From Halobacillus andaensis (GTDB taxonomy: Bacteria; Bacillota; Bacilli; Bacillales; Halobacillaceae): a stretch of DNA of 64,000 nt. Positions 56,190 to 64,000 of the stretch are shown piece by piece (within the stretch, counting starts at the first letter, position 1; every line of letters starts with the position of its first letter). Both the position numbers and the translations under genes were made by a program. The stretch lies in the NCBI RefSeq assembly GCF_014636475.1, contig NZ_BMEL01000001.1:186001-250000 (forward strand), written 5' to 3'. The notes under the pieces were generated by a model, which made no database searches, was not told the DNA's origin, and saw only the letters and a program-made list of their open reading frames with translations.

Positions 56190-57212
56190 GTGGCTAAACA
56201 GATTTACTTATTATACGGAGCCGAAGATTATTTAATACAAAATCATAAAAAGAAAATCATTGAAAAGACGCTTGTACCCGAGGACCGTGAATTTAATATT
56301 TCTCAATATGATTTAGAAGAAACACCAATTGAAGATGTAATTACAGACGCTGAAACTTTTCCTTTTTTAGGGGACAATAAAGTCGTCATTGCTTATAACC
56401 CAGTATTTCTAAAAGCTAAACCAGAGCCATTAGCTTTTGAACACGATGTTGATTCGCTCATTCGTTACATAGAAAACCCACCAGAATATAGTGTGCTTCT
56501 TTTAATCGCACCTTATGAAAAAGTAGATGAGAGGAAAAAGGTATTTAAGCAATTAAAGAAACATGCTGAGGTGCACTCACTACAATCTGTAAAAGAGTGG
56601 GATATTGATAAGTGGATCCAATCCATTGCAAGAGATTTAAGTATAACAATTCCAGAATCCATCCATGAGCTCTTTGCACAAGAAGTGGGGACAAACTTGC
56701 TTGCCCTACGTAATGAAATGGAAAAGCTAGCTTTAAATGTTGGAGAAGGTGGAGTAGTTACTCGTGAATTAGCAGAAGATTTACTATCCCATAGCGCGGA
56801 AACATCAGGGTTAAAAATGGTGGATGCAGTAATGGAAAAGAACTTAGGCAAAGCCATCATGCTTTTTAAAGATTTATTGAAAGCGAACGAGGAGCCTATA
56901 TCCTTAGTTGCTTTATTGGCTTCTCAGTTTAGGATTATAAGTCAGGTTAAAACATTAAAGCAAAAAGGATATGCTCAAAATCAAATGCGGGATTATGTGA
57001 AAGCTCACCCTTTTGTCATAAAAATGGCTTTAAAGAGGGAGAGAGCTTTCACAACAGAGGAGCTCAACCACATTATTCAGGAATTAGCGGAGACAGATTT
57101 AATGATGAAACAGGGGCTGATGGAAAAAGAGTTAGCTTTTGAAATGCTGCTTTACAAGTTGATTCACATTAAACAAAATGGTTCCTTCGATCAAGCAACT
57201 AGTTATGTATAA
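56190..57212 (+). CDS. holA: DNA polymerase III subunit delta
   Basis: HolA loads the beta clamp together with the other clamp-loader subunits. The 340-residue protein starts IYLLYGAEDYLIQNHKKKI and shows the AAA+-like fold without a P-loop, with LRNEMEKLALNVG and LKMVDAVMEKNLGKAIMLFK typical of HolA. The start is GTG at 56190 with GGGAAAGGGAG upstream. It lies between yqzM and rpsT as B. subtilis yqeN does. Confidence 0.95.
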   Translation: MAKQIYLLYGAEDYLIQNHKKKIIEKTLVPEDREFNISQYDLEETPIEDVITDAETFPFLGDNKVVIAYNPVFLKAKPEPLAFEHDVDSLIRYIENPPEYSVLLLIAPYEKVDERKKVFKQLKKHAEVHSLQSVKEWDIDKWIQSIARDLSITIPESIHELFAQEVGTNLLALRNEMEKLALNVGEGGVVTRELAEDLLSHSAETSGLKMVDAVMEKNLGKAIMLFKDLLKANEEPISLVALLASQFRIISQVKTLKQKGYAQNQMRDYVKAHPFVIKMALKRERAFTTEELNHIIQELAETDLMMKQGLMEKELAFEMLLYKLIHIKQNGSFDQATSYV

Positions 57213-57248
57213 AAAGCCTTCAAGCAGATCATGCTTGAAGGCTTTTTT
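57211..57248 (+). terminator. Intrinsic terminator after holA
   Basis: AAAAAGCCTTCAAGCA (57211-57226) pairs with TGCTTGAAGGCTTTTTT (57232-57248). Confidence 0.92.
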
Positions 57249-57255
57249 GTGTAGA

Positions 57256-57283
57256 TAAAAAACGATCCTTTAGTAAGGATCGT
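57256..57283 (-). terminator. Intrinsic terminator after rpsT
   Basis: On the minus strand ACGATCCTT pairs with AAGGATCGT (57275-57283 with 57262-57270) and is followed by a T run. Confidence 0.85.
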
Positions 57284-57309
57284 CTGTTGGTCATAAAAAA
57301 CGTAACACA

Positions 57310-57570
57310 TTAAAGCGCGTTAACTTTTTTAGATAAACGAGACTTCGTACGATTCCCGTTGTTTTTGTGAAGGGCACCGCGTTGCACAGCTTTGTCAATT
57401 TTCTTAACGGCTGTAGCTAGTGCTTCTTTAGCTTGGTCTGCTTCTTTGCTTGCTGCTAACTTCTCTACACGCTTAACTGCCGAACGCATATCAGATTTGA
57501 AAGCAGCGTTAAGAGCGCGAGCATCATGGTTAACACGTACACGTTTCTTAGCTGATTTAATATTAGGCAT
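57310..57570 (-). CDS. rpsT: 30S ribosomal protein S20
   Basis: This 86-residue, very basic protein starts MPNIKSAKKRVRVNHDARAL and ends KNNGNRTKSRLSKKVNAL, the S20 pattern. It binds 16S rRNA early in 30S assembly. The start at 57570 follows CTAGGAGGTGA. It is convergent with holA and divergent from gpr, which is the B. subtilis arrangement. Confidence 0.97.
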   Translation of the reverse strand: MPNIKSAKKRVRVNHDARALNAAFKSDMRSAVKRVEKLAASKEADQAKEALATAVKKIDKAVQRGALHKNNGNRTKSRLSKKVNAL

Positions 57571-57622
57571 GGTTTCACCTCCTAGGTAAAAACATCAAAC
57601 TCGTTCATATCGAACAAGAGTC

Positions 57623-57651
57623 ATTTTACCAAAGCGTCCGTGTGTTTTCAA
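57623..57651 (-). promoter_or_regulatory. Sigma-A promoter of rpsT
   Basis: On the minus strand TTGAAA (57646-57651) and TAAAAT (57623-57628) are 17 bases apart. Between it and the gene lies a small ACTC..GTTC / GAACGAGT hairpin in the leader. Confidence 0.7.
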
Positions 57652-57670
57652 TAGGTTTCCTTTGAACATT

Positions 57671-57701
57671 TGCATAGTAACGATAATCAAAGGAAAAGTT
57701 A
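57671..57701 (+). promoter_or_regulatory. Candidate sigma-G promoter of gpr
   Basis: TGCATA (57671-57676) is a perfect forespore -35. After 18 bases AAAGTTA (57695-57701) is a weak -10. Forespore transcription of gpr is known in B. subtilis. Confidence 0.35.
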
Positions 57702-57722
57702 TTCTTAAGGAGGTCTGAAAAC

Positions 57723-58820
57723 ATGTCAAATCAGGAAGAATTTTCGGTGCGTACGGATTTAGCTTTAGAAGCACAAGAAATGAACGTACATCCAGAGGAA
57801 GATCGTAGTCAATCCGAAGATGGGGTGACTGTTAACGAAGAGAAATTTGAAGATATTACCCTAACTTATGTGAAAGTGGATAAAGCAGGTGCGGAGCGAA
57901 TCGGTAAAAAAGCTGGGAGCTATATTACGCTTGAGTCGCTTGCTATTCGCAAGCAGGATACTGATATGCAAGTGAGACTGGCAACTTGTCTTTCAAGACA
58001 ATTAAAAAAGGTTTTGGAGGCTTTAGGCATTAAAGAGTCGGATCGTTGTTTAATAGTAGGGCTAGGGAATCATAACGTAACACCAGATGCCATTGGACCG
58101 CTTGTTATGAACGAAGTTGTTGTAACAAGTCACTTGTTTGAACTTCACCCTGAAACAGTGGCAAAAGGGTATCGTCCTGTATCGGCTGTCTCTCCGGGGG
58201 TTATGGGAGTTACGGGGATTGAAACAAGTGATATGATTCACGGGATTATCCATGAGATTAATCCAGACTTCGTCATTGCCGTTGACGCCCTGGCTTCTAG
58301 ATCCATTGATAGAATTAACGCTACGATCCAAATTTCAGATACAGGCATACATCCAGGTTCAGGTGTAGGGAATAAGCGTAAAGAAATTAGTAAGGAAACG
58401 TATGGTATACCAGTTATCTCGATAGGAGTACCTACCGTAGTCGACGCAGTTACAATAACAAACGATAGTATCGACTATATATTAAAACACTTTGGGAGAG
58501 AGTGGCAGGAAAAAGATAGACCATCGAATGCTCTATCACCTTCTATGAACCCCTTCGAAAGAAAAACGCTCACCGAAGAAGATATGCCCGGAGAGAATGA
58601 GCGTAAAGCTGTTCTCGGCATGCTTGGCCAATTAGGGGTCGAAGAGAAAAAGCAATTAATAAAAGAAGTGTTAACTCCTTTAGGTCATAATTTAATGGTT
58701 ACGCCTAAAGAAGTTGATGCTTTTGTTCACGATATGGCTAACGTCATCGCTTCTGGTATTAATAGTGCTTTACATGAAGAAATAGAAGAAGGCGAATCTT
58801 CGTCATATACGAGATTCTGA
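57723..58820 (+). CDS. gpr: Spore germination protease GPR
   Basis: GPR degrades small acid-soluble spore proteins when spores germinate. The 365-residue protein has the conserved VRTDLALEA near the N-terminus, preceded by a short segment of eight residues that stands where the pro-peptide is in Bacillus. [38 protein letters not shown] and [11 protein letters not shown] follow, including the Asp residues of peptidase family A25. The start at 57723 follows TTAAGGAGG. spoIIP follows, as in B. subtilis. Confidence 0.95.
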   Translation: MSNQEEFSVRTDLALEAQEMNVHPEEDRSQSEDGVTVNEEKFEDITLTYVKVDKAGAERIGKKAGSYITLESLAIRKQDTDMQVRLATCLSRQLKKVLEALGIKESDRCLIVGLGNHNVTPDAIGPLVMNEVVVTSHLFELHPETVAKGYRPVSAVSPGVMGVTGIETSDMIHGIIHEINPDFVIAVDALASRSIDRINATIQISDTGIHPGSGVGNKRKEISKETYGIPVISIGVPTVVDAVTITNDSIDYILKHFGREWQEKDRPSNALSPSMNPFERKTLTEEDMPGENERKAVLGMLGQLGVEEKKQLIKEVLTPLGHNLMVTPKEVDAFVHDMANVIASGINSALHEEIEEGESSSYTRF

Positions 58821-58838
58821 TCTCTTTAAGAGAACTCG

Positions 58839-58867
58839 TTCTATTATAATTCTCCCTGACATAGGAT
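58839..58867 (+). promoter_or_regulatory. Candidate sigma-E promoter of spoIIP
   Basis: TTCTATT (58839-58845) and CATAGGAT (58860-58867) are 14 bases apart and resemble the sigma-E elements (CATACANT). Mother-cell transcription of spoIIP is known in B. subtilis. Confidence 0.4.
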
Positions 58868-58899
58868 TTACTAGAGTCCATGTTAGGGGGAATAGAACG

Positions 58900-60069
58900 A
58901 TGGGATCTATTCAAAAATTCAGGAAAAGAAATCCAAATATATTTCAGAAATGGTCGATTTTATTAGCTGGTGCTATCATCATTATTTTACTGTTATTTCT
59001 AGGGATTGGTCTTCTCACAGGGGCTAAGACTACATACAAATTATACTCTTCAACCATACAAAACTTTACAACTCAAATAGATGGAGAGGCTTTTATCCAT
59101 TTGTTTGAAATGGAAAACCGCAAATTTGCTGATGCCCACCCTGAGGGGTCGAAACTACCTAGTATCTCTACACTTTCCTTTCAGTTGTTAACCAATGTGA
59201 AGCCGCATGATCTAAGGAGTTTGTTAGGAAGGGAGATACCGGGGTTATCATCATATAACAGTGAAATTGTAATAGCCGGGGAAGGGACGGACTATACTAC
59301 GCTGCCGGTTGAATCAGAAGCTCCAGTGGATGTCGTGCAGAAGGATAGGGAAGCAAAAGATGCGGAACAAGATGAACAAGAGAGTGAAGAAGAAAAAGAA
59401 CCTCAAGAAGGGATGACTGATCCAAAAGTCTTTATTTACCATACGCATAATAGAGAATCATTTTTACCGCACTTACCTGATAATACCCCTGCTGCAGAAG
59501 CTTTTCACGGTGAAGTTAATATTACATTAGTTGGGAAGAGGTTAGCAGAAACGTTAGAAAGAAATGGAATTGGATCCTCTGTGGACTTCACAGATATGTC
59601 CGCTGTCCTTAAAGATAAAAACATGGAATACCACCAGTCTTATGATGCCGCACGTACCGTAGTGGAAAGTGCCATAGCAGAAACAAAAACCTTTACTTAT
59701 TTCTTTGATCTTCATAGAGATAGTCTTCCTCGTGATGTAACGACAGTAGAAATCGATGGCAAGAATTACGCGAGAACGATTTTTGTTATAGGAGCAGAGC
59801 ATAGCCAATATGAAAAGAATCTGAAGCTGGCTACAGAGCTGCATGAGCGCCTTGAAAAAGAGTTTCCAGGTCTAAGTCGTGGTGTTATTACGAAGAAAGG
59901 GTCTGGAGTCGACGGAGTATATAATCAAGATTTGGATCCAAATGCCAGCTTGATTGAATTTGGTGGTGTGGAAAACAACTTAGATGAGCTTTATCGTTCA
60001 GCAGAAGCAGTAGGCGAGGTGTTTAGTGAGTATTATTGGCAAGCTGAAGAAGTTTCTGAGAACGAGTAA
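58900..60069 (+). CDS. spoIIP: Stage II sporulation protein P (peptidoglycan hydrolase)
   Basis: SpoIIP works with SpoIID and SpoIIM to thin septal peptidoglycan and drive engulfment; it has amidase and endopeptidase activity. The 389-residue protein has one N-terminal membrane helix (about residues 18-40), an extracellular linker rich in Glu, and the C-terminal domain with FIYHTHNRESFLPHL near 181, YFFDLHRDSLPR near 267, and LIEFGGVENNLDELYRSAEA at the end, supplying zinc ligands. The ATG at 58900 follows AGGGGGAA. Confidence 0.94.
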   Translation: MGSIQKFRKRNPNIFQKWSILLAGAIIIILLLFLGIGLLTGAKTTYKLYSSTIQNFTTQIDGEAFIHLFEMENRKFADAHPEGSKLPSISTLSFQLLTNVKPHDLRSLLGREIPGLSSYNSEIVIAGEGTDYTTLPVESEAPVDVVQKDREAKDAEQDEQESEEEKEPQEGMTDPKVFIYHTHNRESFLPHLPDNTPAAEAFHGEVNITLVGKRLAETLERNGIGSSVDFTDMSAVLKDKNMEYHQSYDAARTVVESAIAETKTFTYFFDLHRDSLPRDVTTVEIDGKNYARTIFVIGAEHSQYEKNLKLATELHERLEKEFPGLSRGVITKKGSGVDGVYNQDLDPNASLIEFGGVENNLDELYRSAEAVGEVFSEYYWQAEEVSENE

Positions 60070-60083
60070 AGGGAGGGATTACT

Positions 60084-60353
60084 TTGAAGATCCTGGTGCT
60101 CATTATGTGCGGATTGTTTCTCTTTGTAGGGGGATCACTTTATGGAATTAAACATGATACTCAAGGTGAACCGGTCCAAGAAGCTGTAAATAAAGAGACA
60201 GAAATAACCAAGGAAGATAAAGCTTGTGGTTCCAATAAATATAGTGAAGATCCACCATTCATTGCTGAAGTGGCTGATGGTCTTGGTGAAGGCGTCAGTC
60301 ACGGATTTGATTTCATATTGCTATTACTGTATTCCTTTGTTGGTTCAAGCTAA
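60084..60353 (+). CDS. yqxA: YqxA family protein (DUF3679)
   Basis: The 89-residue protein has an N-terminal hydrophobic segment (KILVLIMCGLFLFVGGSLYGI), a charged middle, and GLGEGVSHGFDFILLLLYSFVG at the C-terminus. It matches the YqxA family in length and in position between spoIIP and lepA. The start is TTG at 60084 after GGGAGGG. The function is unknown; co-transcription with spoIIP suggests a sporulation role, by inference. Confidence 0.82.
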   Translation: MKILVLIMCGLFLFVGGSLYGIKHDTQGEPVQEAVNKETEITKEDKACGSNKYSEDPPFIAEVADGLGEGVSHGFDFILLLLYSFVGSS

Positions 60354-60375
60354 CCTTGAATTTATGGACTATTGA

Positions 60376-60404
60376 TTGAATCAAGCCATTCCTATTGCTA
60401 TAAT
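60376..60404 (+). promoter_or_regulatory. Sigma-A promoter of lepA
   Basis: TTGAAT (60376-60381) and a perfect TATAAT (60399-60404) are separated by exactly 17 bases. Confidence 0.7.
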
Positions 60405-60444
60405 CATCATAGATAGGTGTGCCGAAATAGTAGGAGTGATGAAG

Positions 60445-62259
60445 ATGACAACACGATCAAAGCAGGAAAGGGTGCGCAATTTCTCGATTATTGCCCATAT
60501 AGACCATGGGAAATCGACGCTTGCTGACCGTATTCTGGAAAAAACGAATGCTCTAACACAAAGAGAGATGAAAGAGCAGTTCTTAGATGCAATGGATTTA
60601 GAAAGAGAACGAGGTATTACAATTAAGCTAAACGCTGTCCAGCTTAGTTACACAGCGAATGATCAACAAGACTACACGTTTCATTTAATTGATACACCAG
60701 GGCATGTGGATTTTACATATGAGGTGTCCCGAAGTCTTGCAGCTTGCGAAGGGGCGATCCTTGTTGTAGATGCTGCTCAAGGGATTGAAGCGCAAACCTT
60801 AGCAAATGTTTATTTAGCTTTAGAAAACGATTTAGAAATCATCCCTGTTATTAATAAAATCGATCTACCTGGAGCTGATCCAGAGCGAATTAAACAGGAA
60901 ATTGAAGATGTAATTGGAATTGATGCTTCTGACGCAATTCTAGCCTCTGCCAAAGAAGGGGTTGGCATTGATGAAATACTTGAACGTATTGTTTCAGACA
61001 TTCCGGCGCCAGAGGGTAACCCTGAGGATCCTTTAAAAGCACTTATCTTTGATTCTTTATATGATTCTTACCGAGGGGTAGTCGCTTATACGTGTGTCCG
61101 TGAAGGATCTGTCAAAGTCGGCGATCAAATAAAGATGATGGCTACTGAAAAAGTATTTGAAGTAAACGAAGTAGGCGTGTTCAGGCCAACACCTACGCCG
61201 CTAAAAGAGTTGAATGTGGGTGATGTTGGATATTTAACAGCTTCGATTAAGAACATTGGTGATTCTCGTGTCGGTGATACCATTACTCAAGCGAACCGCC
61301 CGGCCTCAGATCCGCTGCCGGGTTACAAAAAAATGAACCCGATGGTGTTCTGCGGGCTTTATCCGGTAGATGCGAGTAATTATAATGACTTAAGAGATGC
61401 TTTAGAAAGGTTAGAATTGAATGATTCCTCTTTGCAGTTTGAGCCGGAAACTTCTCAAGCCTTAGGATTTGGTTTTAGATGTGGTTTTCTTGGAATGCTG
61501 CACATGGAGATTATTCAAGAAAGAATCGAACGTGAGTATAAGATCGATTTAATTACGACAGCTCCAAGCGTTATTTATTCAGTTAAACTTACAGATGGCA
61601 GTGACTTAGAAGTTGATAACCCTTCGATGATGCCGGATAACCAAAAGGTGGAAGAAGTTCAAGAACCTTTTGTAAAAGCGACCATTATGGTACCAAACGA
61701 TTACGTGGGTCCAGTAATGGAAATTTGCCAGCGAAAGCGCGGTAATTTTATGGATATGCAATACCTGGACGACAATCGTGTCAACATCATCTATGAAATT
61801 CCTCTTTCTGAAATTGTTTATGATTTCTTTGATTCGTTAAAATCACAAACAAAAGGATACGCGTCATTCGACTATGAGCTTGTGGGATACCGTACATCTA
61901 ATCTAGTTAAGATGGATATCCTGCTAAATGGTGATACGATTGATGCCTTATCATTTATCGTTCACCGTGATTTTGCTTATGAAAGAGGAAAAATCATTGC
62001 AGAAAAACTTAAAAAGCTAATCCCTAGGCAGCAATTTGAAGTGCCAGTGCAGGCAGCCATCGGTAATAAGATTGTAGCTCGAACAACAATAAAAGCTATG
62101 CGTAAAAATGTACTTTCTAAATGTTACGGGGGAGACATTTCCCGTAAGCGTAAATTGCTTGAGAAGCAAAAAGAAGGTAAAAAGCGTATGAAGATGGTAG
62201 GGTCAGTAGAAGTACCGCAGGAAGCGTTTATGTCCGTATTAGAAATTGACGATGATTAA
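60445..62259 (+). CDS. lepA: Elongation factor 4 (LepA)
   Basis: LepA is a ribosome-associated GTPase resembling EF-G. The 604-residue protein has G1 AHIDHGKST at residues 18-26, switch region [15 protein letters not shown]3 [13 protein letters not shown]4 [11 protein letters not shown], and the LepA-specific C-terminal domain with [23 protein letters not shown] 60445 is eight bases from TAGGAG, whereas ATG 60439 is only two. Confidence 0.97.
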   Translation: MTTRSKQERVRNFSIIAHIDHGKSTLADRILEKTNALTQREMKEQFLDAMDLERERGITIKLNAVQLSYTANDQQDYTFHLIDTPGHVDFTYEVSRSLAACEGAILVVDAAQGIEAQTLANVYLALENDLEIIPVINKIDLPGADPERIKQEIEDVIGIDASDAILASAKEGVGIDEILERIVSDIPAPEGNPEDPLKALIFDSLYDSYRGVVAYTCVREGSVKVGDQIKMMATEKVFEVNEVGVFRPTPTPLKELNVGDVGYLTASIKNIGDSRVGDTITQANRPASDPLPGYKKMNPMVFCGLYPVDASNYNDLRDALERLELNDSSLQFEPETSQALGFGFRCGFLGMLHMEIIQERIEREYKIDLITTAPSVIYSVKLTDGSDLEVDNPSMMPDNQKVEEVQEPFVKATIMVPNDYVGPVMEICQRKRGNFMDMQYLDDNRVNIIYEIPLSEIVYDFFDSLKSQTKGYASFDYELVGYRTSNLVKMDILLNGDTIDALSFIVHRDFAYERGKIIAEKLKKLIPRQQFEVPVQAAIGNKIVARTTIKAMRKNVLSKCYGGDISRKRKLLEKQKEGKKRMKMVGSVEVPQEAFMSVLEIDDD

Positions 62260-62276
62260 TATATGTAAGGTTAAGG

Positions 62277-62306
62277 ACCGCAGGGGCATTACTCTTGCGG
62301 TTTTCC
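62277..62306 (+). terminator. Weak terminator between lepA and hemW
   Basis: ACCGCA pairs with TGCGGT, with extra G-T pairs inside, followed by TTTTCC. Read-through into hemW is likely. Confidence 0.55.
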
Positions 62307-62325
62307 TTATGAAAGGTTGTGCAAC

Positions 62326-63465
62326 ATGAATATTTCTTCAGCATATATCCACATTCCATTTTGTCAGCAGATTTGTCATTACTGTGATTTCACGAAATTC
62401 TTTTATAATGAACGGCTTGCCGATGAGTATTTAGAAGCGTTAGAGAAAGAAATCCATACGTATGTTCCTTTAGAAAAAGCAGAGGTTCAAACGATATTCG
62501 TAGGCGGAGGTACACCTACGGCTTTAAATGCTCAACAATTGGAGAAGTTGTTGAAAATGATTGATGAACACTTTGATATTTCTCTATGTGTGGAGTATAC
62601 CTTTGAAGCGAACCCCGGTGATTTAGATTTAGAAAAAGTGAAGCTGTTAAAAGCTTATGGAGTTAATCGTATTTCTCTTGGGGTTCAGGTTTTCGACGAT
62701 GCTATGTTAGAAAAGATAGGAAGAGTTCACCGAGTAAAAGATGTATATACGAACGTTGACCGCTTAATTAACGAGGGTTTAACAAACGTTAGCATCGATT
62801 TAATGTATGCATTGCCTGGACAGTCAGTAAAAGATTTTGAGGCAACTATAGATGAAGCTCTGCAGTTTGATCTTCCTCATTATTCTTCTTATTCATTGCA
62901 AATAGAACCTAAGACGATTTTTTATCAACGTTACAAAAAGGGGAAACTTATTAAGCCTCCAGAGGAAGATGAAGCTGAAATGTACGAGCTCCTTCAAGCA
63001 AAATTAGCTGCTCACGGGGTCAACCAATACGAAATTAGTAATTTTGCTAAGCCCGGTTATGAGAGTCAGCACAATTTGACATACTGGAATAATGAGCATT
63101 ATTTCGGAATAGGTGCAGGTGCTCACGGCTATCTGCCGGGAATACGTACGATTAATATTCGCCCGCTGCCAGCTTATGTAAAGCAGGCTATGGCTAATGG
63201 AAGACCTATTTTGCACGAAGAGTCTGTAGGTGTGAAAGAACAAATGGAGGAAGAAATGTTTCTTGGCCTAAGAAAAGTGGAAGGTGTATCTACTGGACGC
63301 TTTGAAGAAAAATACGGATGTACGATTGAAAGTGTATTTAAAAATGCTGTTCCACATTTGAAGCAAAGAGGATTATTAAAAGAAGGAAATGGAAATGTGT
63401 TTCTTACAGAACGCGGCAGACTGTTAGGAAATGAAGTCTTTCAGGAATTTCTATTAGAACGATAA
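62326..63465 (+). CDS. hemW: HemW, radical SAM haem chaperone (coproporphyrinogen III oxidase-like)
   Basis: The 379-residue radical SAM protein has the Fe-S cysteines C13, C17 and C20 in PFCQQICHYCDF, FVGGGTPTAL, EANPGDLD, GVNRISLGVQ and YALPGQSVKDFE. It lacks the N-terminal extension of genuine HemN, so the haem chaperone HemW is the better name than an oxidase. The ATG at 62326 lies nine bases after AAAGG. It is upstream of hrcA, as in B. subtilis. Confidence 0.92.
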   Translation: MNISSAYIHIPFCQQICHYCDFTKFFYNERLADEYLEALEKEIHTYVPLEKAEVQTIFVGGGTPTALNAQQLEKLLKMIDEHFDISLCVEYTFEANPGDLDLEKVKLLKAYGVNRISLGVQVFDDAMLEKIGRVHRVKDVYTNVDRLINEGLTNVSIDLMYALPGQSVKDFEATIDEALQFDLPHYSSYSLQIEPKTIFYQRYKKGKLIKPPEEDEAEMYELLQAKLAAHGVNQYEISNFAKPGYESQHNLTYWNNEHYFGIGAGAHGYLPGIRTINIRPLPAYVKQAMANGRPILHEESVGVKEQMEEEMFLGLRKVEGVSTGRFEEKYGCTIESVFKNAVPHLKQRGLLKEGNGNVFLTERGRLLGNEVFQEFLLER

Positions 63466-63482
63466 AAAACGAAGTATATCCA

Positions 63483-63509
63483 TTGACAACGTATAGGCCT
63501 TTTGATAAT
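63483..63509 (+). promoter_or_regulatory. Promoter of the hrcA heat-shock operon
   Basis: A perfect TTGACA (63483-63488) is followed by GATAAT (63504-63509) at 15 bases, or TAATTT at 17. CIRCE lies just downstream. Confidence 0.6.
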
Positions 63510-63521
63510 TTATTATTAGAT

Positions 63522-63548
63522 TTAGCACTCACTTAAATCGAGTGCTAA
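63522..63548. promoter_or_regulatory. CIRCE operator
   Basis: TTAGCACTC (63522-63530), nine bases, then GAGTGCTAA (63540-63548): a perfect HrcA-binding inverted repeat between the promoter and the hrcA start, showing autoregulation. Confidence 0.98.
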
Positions 63549-63564
63549 CAGGGGTGGTTATCGA

Positions 63565-64000
63565 TGTTAACGGATAGGCAGTTATTAATTCTGCAAGTCA
63601 TAATTGATGAGTTTATCCTGACTGCACAACCTGTAGGTTCAAGGTCATTGTCAAAGAAGGACGAAATCACTCACAGTTCTGCTACAATTAGAAACGAAAT
63701 GGCAGACTTAGAAGAAATGGGATTTTTAGAAAAAACTCACTCTTCATCAGGACGTGTTCCTTCTGAGAAAGGTTATCGCTTTTATGTCGATCATTTGCTA
63801 TCACCTCTTCGGTTATCTAACCAAGAGTTGAGGACGATTAAGCAAGCATTCAATGACCGAAGAATGGAATTTGAAAGAGTCGTTCAAAAGTCTGCCGGCA
63901 TTTTATCAGAACTTACAAATTACACTTCCATTATTCTCGGTCCAGAAGTGTTTGAGACAAAATTAAAGCAGCTGCAAATTGTCCCCCTAAATGATCAATC
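63565..64000 (+). CDS. hrcA: Heat-inducible transcription repressor HrcA (3' end outside window)
   Basis: The first 145 residues are present: [49 protein letters not shown] and [20 protein letters not shown], the winged-helix part and start of the GAF-like domain of HrcA. It represses the hrcA-grpE-dnaK-dnaJ and groE operons through CIRCE. ATG 63565 follows AGGGGTGG. The frame is open to the window edge. Confidence 0.96.

Overview
The window is a stretch of chromosome from a spore-forming, naturally competent member of the Bacillaceae. Gene content and order closely follow the Bacillus subtilis blocks yrbF(yajC)-secDF-recJ-apt-relA-dtd-hisS-aspS, cymR-iscS-mnmA-recD2-alaS-ruvX-mltG-udk-greA-mtnN, and yqeG-yqeM-comE-holA-rpsT-gpr-spoIIP-lepA-hemW-hrcA. 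A complete seven-type Na+/H+ antiporter locus (minus one subunit), the moderate base composition and the acidic proteins suggest a halophilic or alkaliphilic genus such as Halobacillus or a relative. That genus guess is inference; no rRNA gene is present.

Regions: 1-9160 protein export and membrane genes (yajC, spoVB, comN, secDF, lapA) with two non-syntenic genes, an ArsB/NhaD-type transporter and an M20 amidohydrolase. 9217-16367 DNA repair, purine salvage, the stringent response, D-aminoacyl-tRNA deacylase and an SH3-type cell-wall amidase. 16480-20153 an aspartate-type T-box leader, hisS-aspS and 6S RNA. 20200-28710 rsfA, rarA, cymR, cysteine desulfurase, mnmA, a TPR protein and recD2. 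28763-39331 a tiny zinc-ribbon gene, an AI-2E family permease, an alanine T-box with alaS, ireB-ruvX-yrzB, mltG, trmR, udk, greA, yrrS, mtnN and yrhC. 39382-45904 (minus strand) an uninterrupted sigK, the Mrp antiporter operon without mrpB, and sda. 46238-51238 the yqeG-to-yqeM ribosome-assembly and NAD operon. 51305-57212 the competence comER/comEA-EB-EC cluster, yqzM, an unexplained structured RNA and holA. 57310-64000 rpsT, gpr, spoIIP, yqxA, lepA, hemW and the CIRCE-controlled start of hrcA.

Most of the window is ordinary core genome. The items most worth a second look are a two-domain structured RNA with its own terminator upstream of holA (56022-56166), the loss of mrpB, a DnaA-box cluster next to sda, a hairpin that buries the yrhC ribosome binding site, an aspartate specifier in the hisS T-box, and an unrecognised 58-residue zinc ribbon. 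I found no CRISPR array, prophage, insertion sequence or tRNA gene, and no convincing novel multi-gene system.
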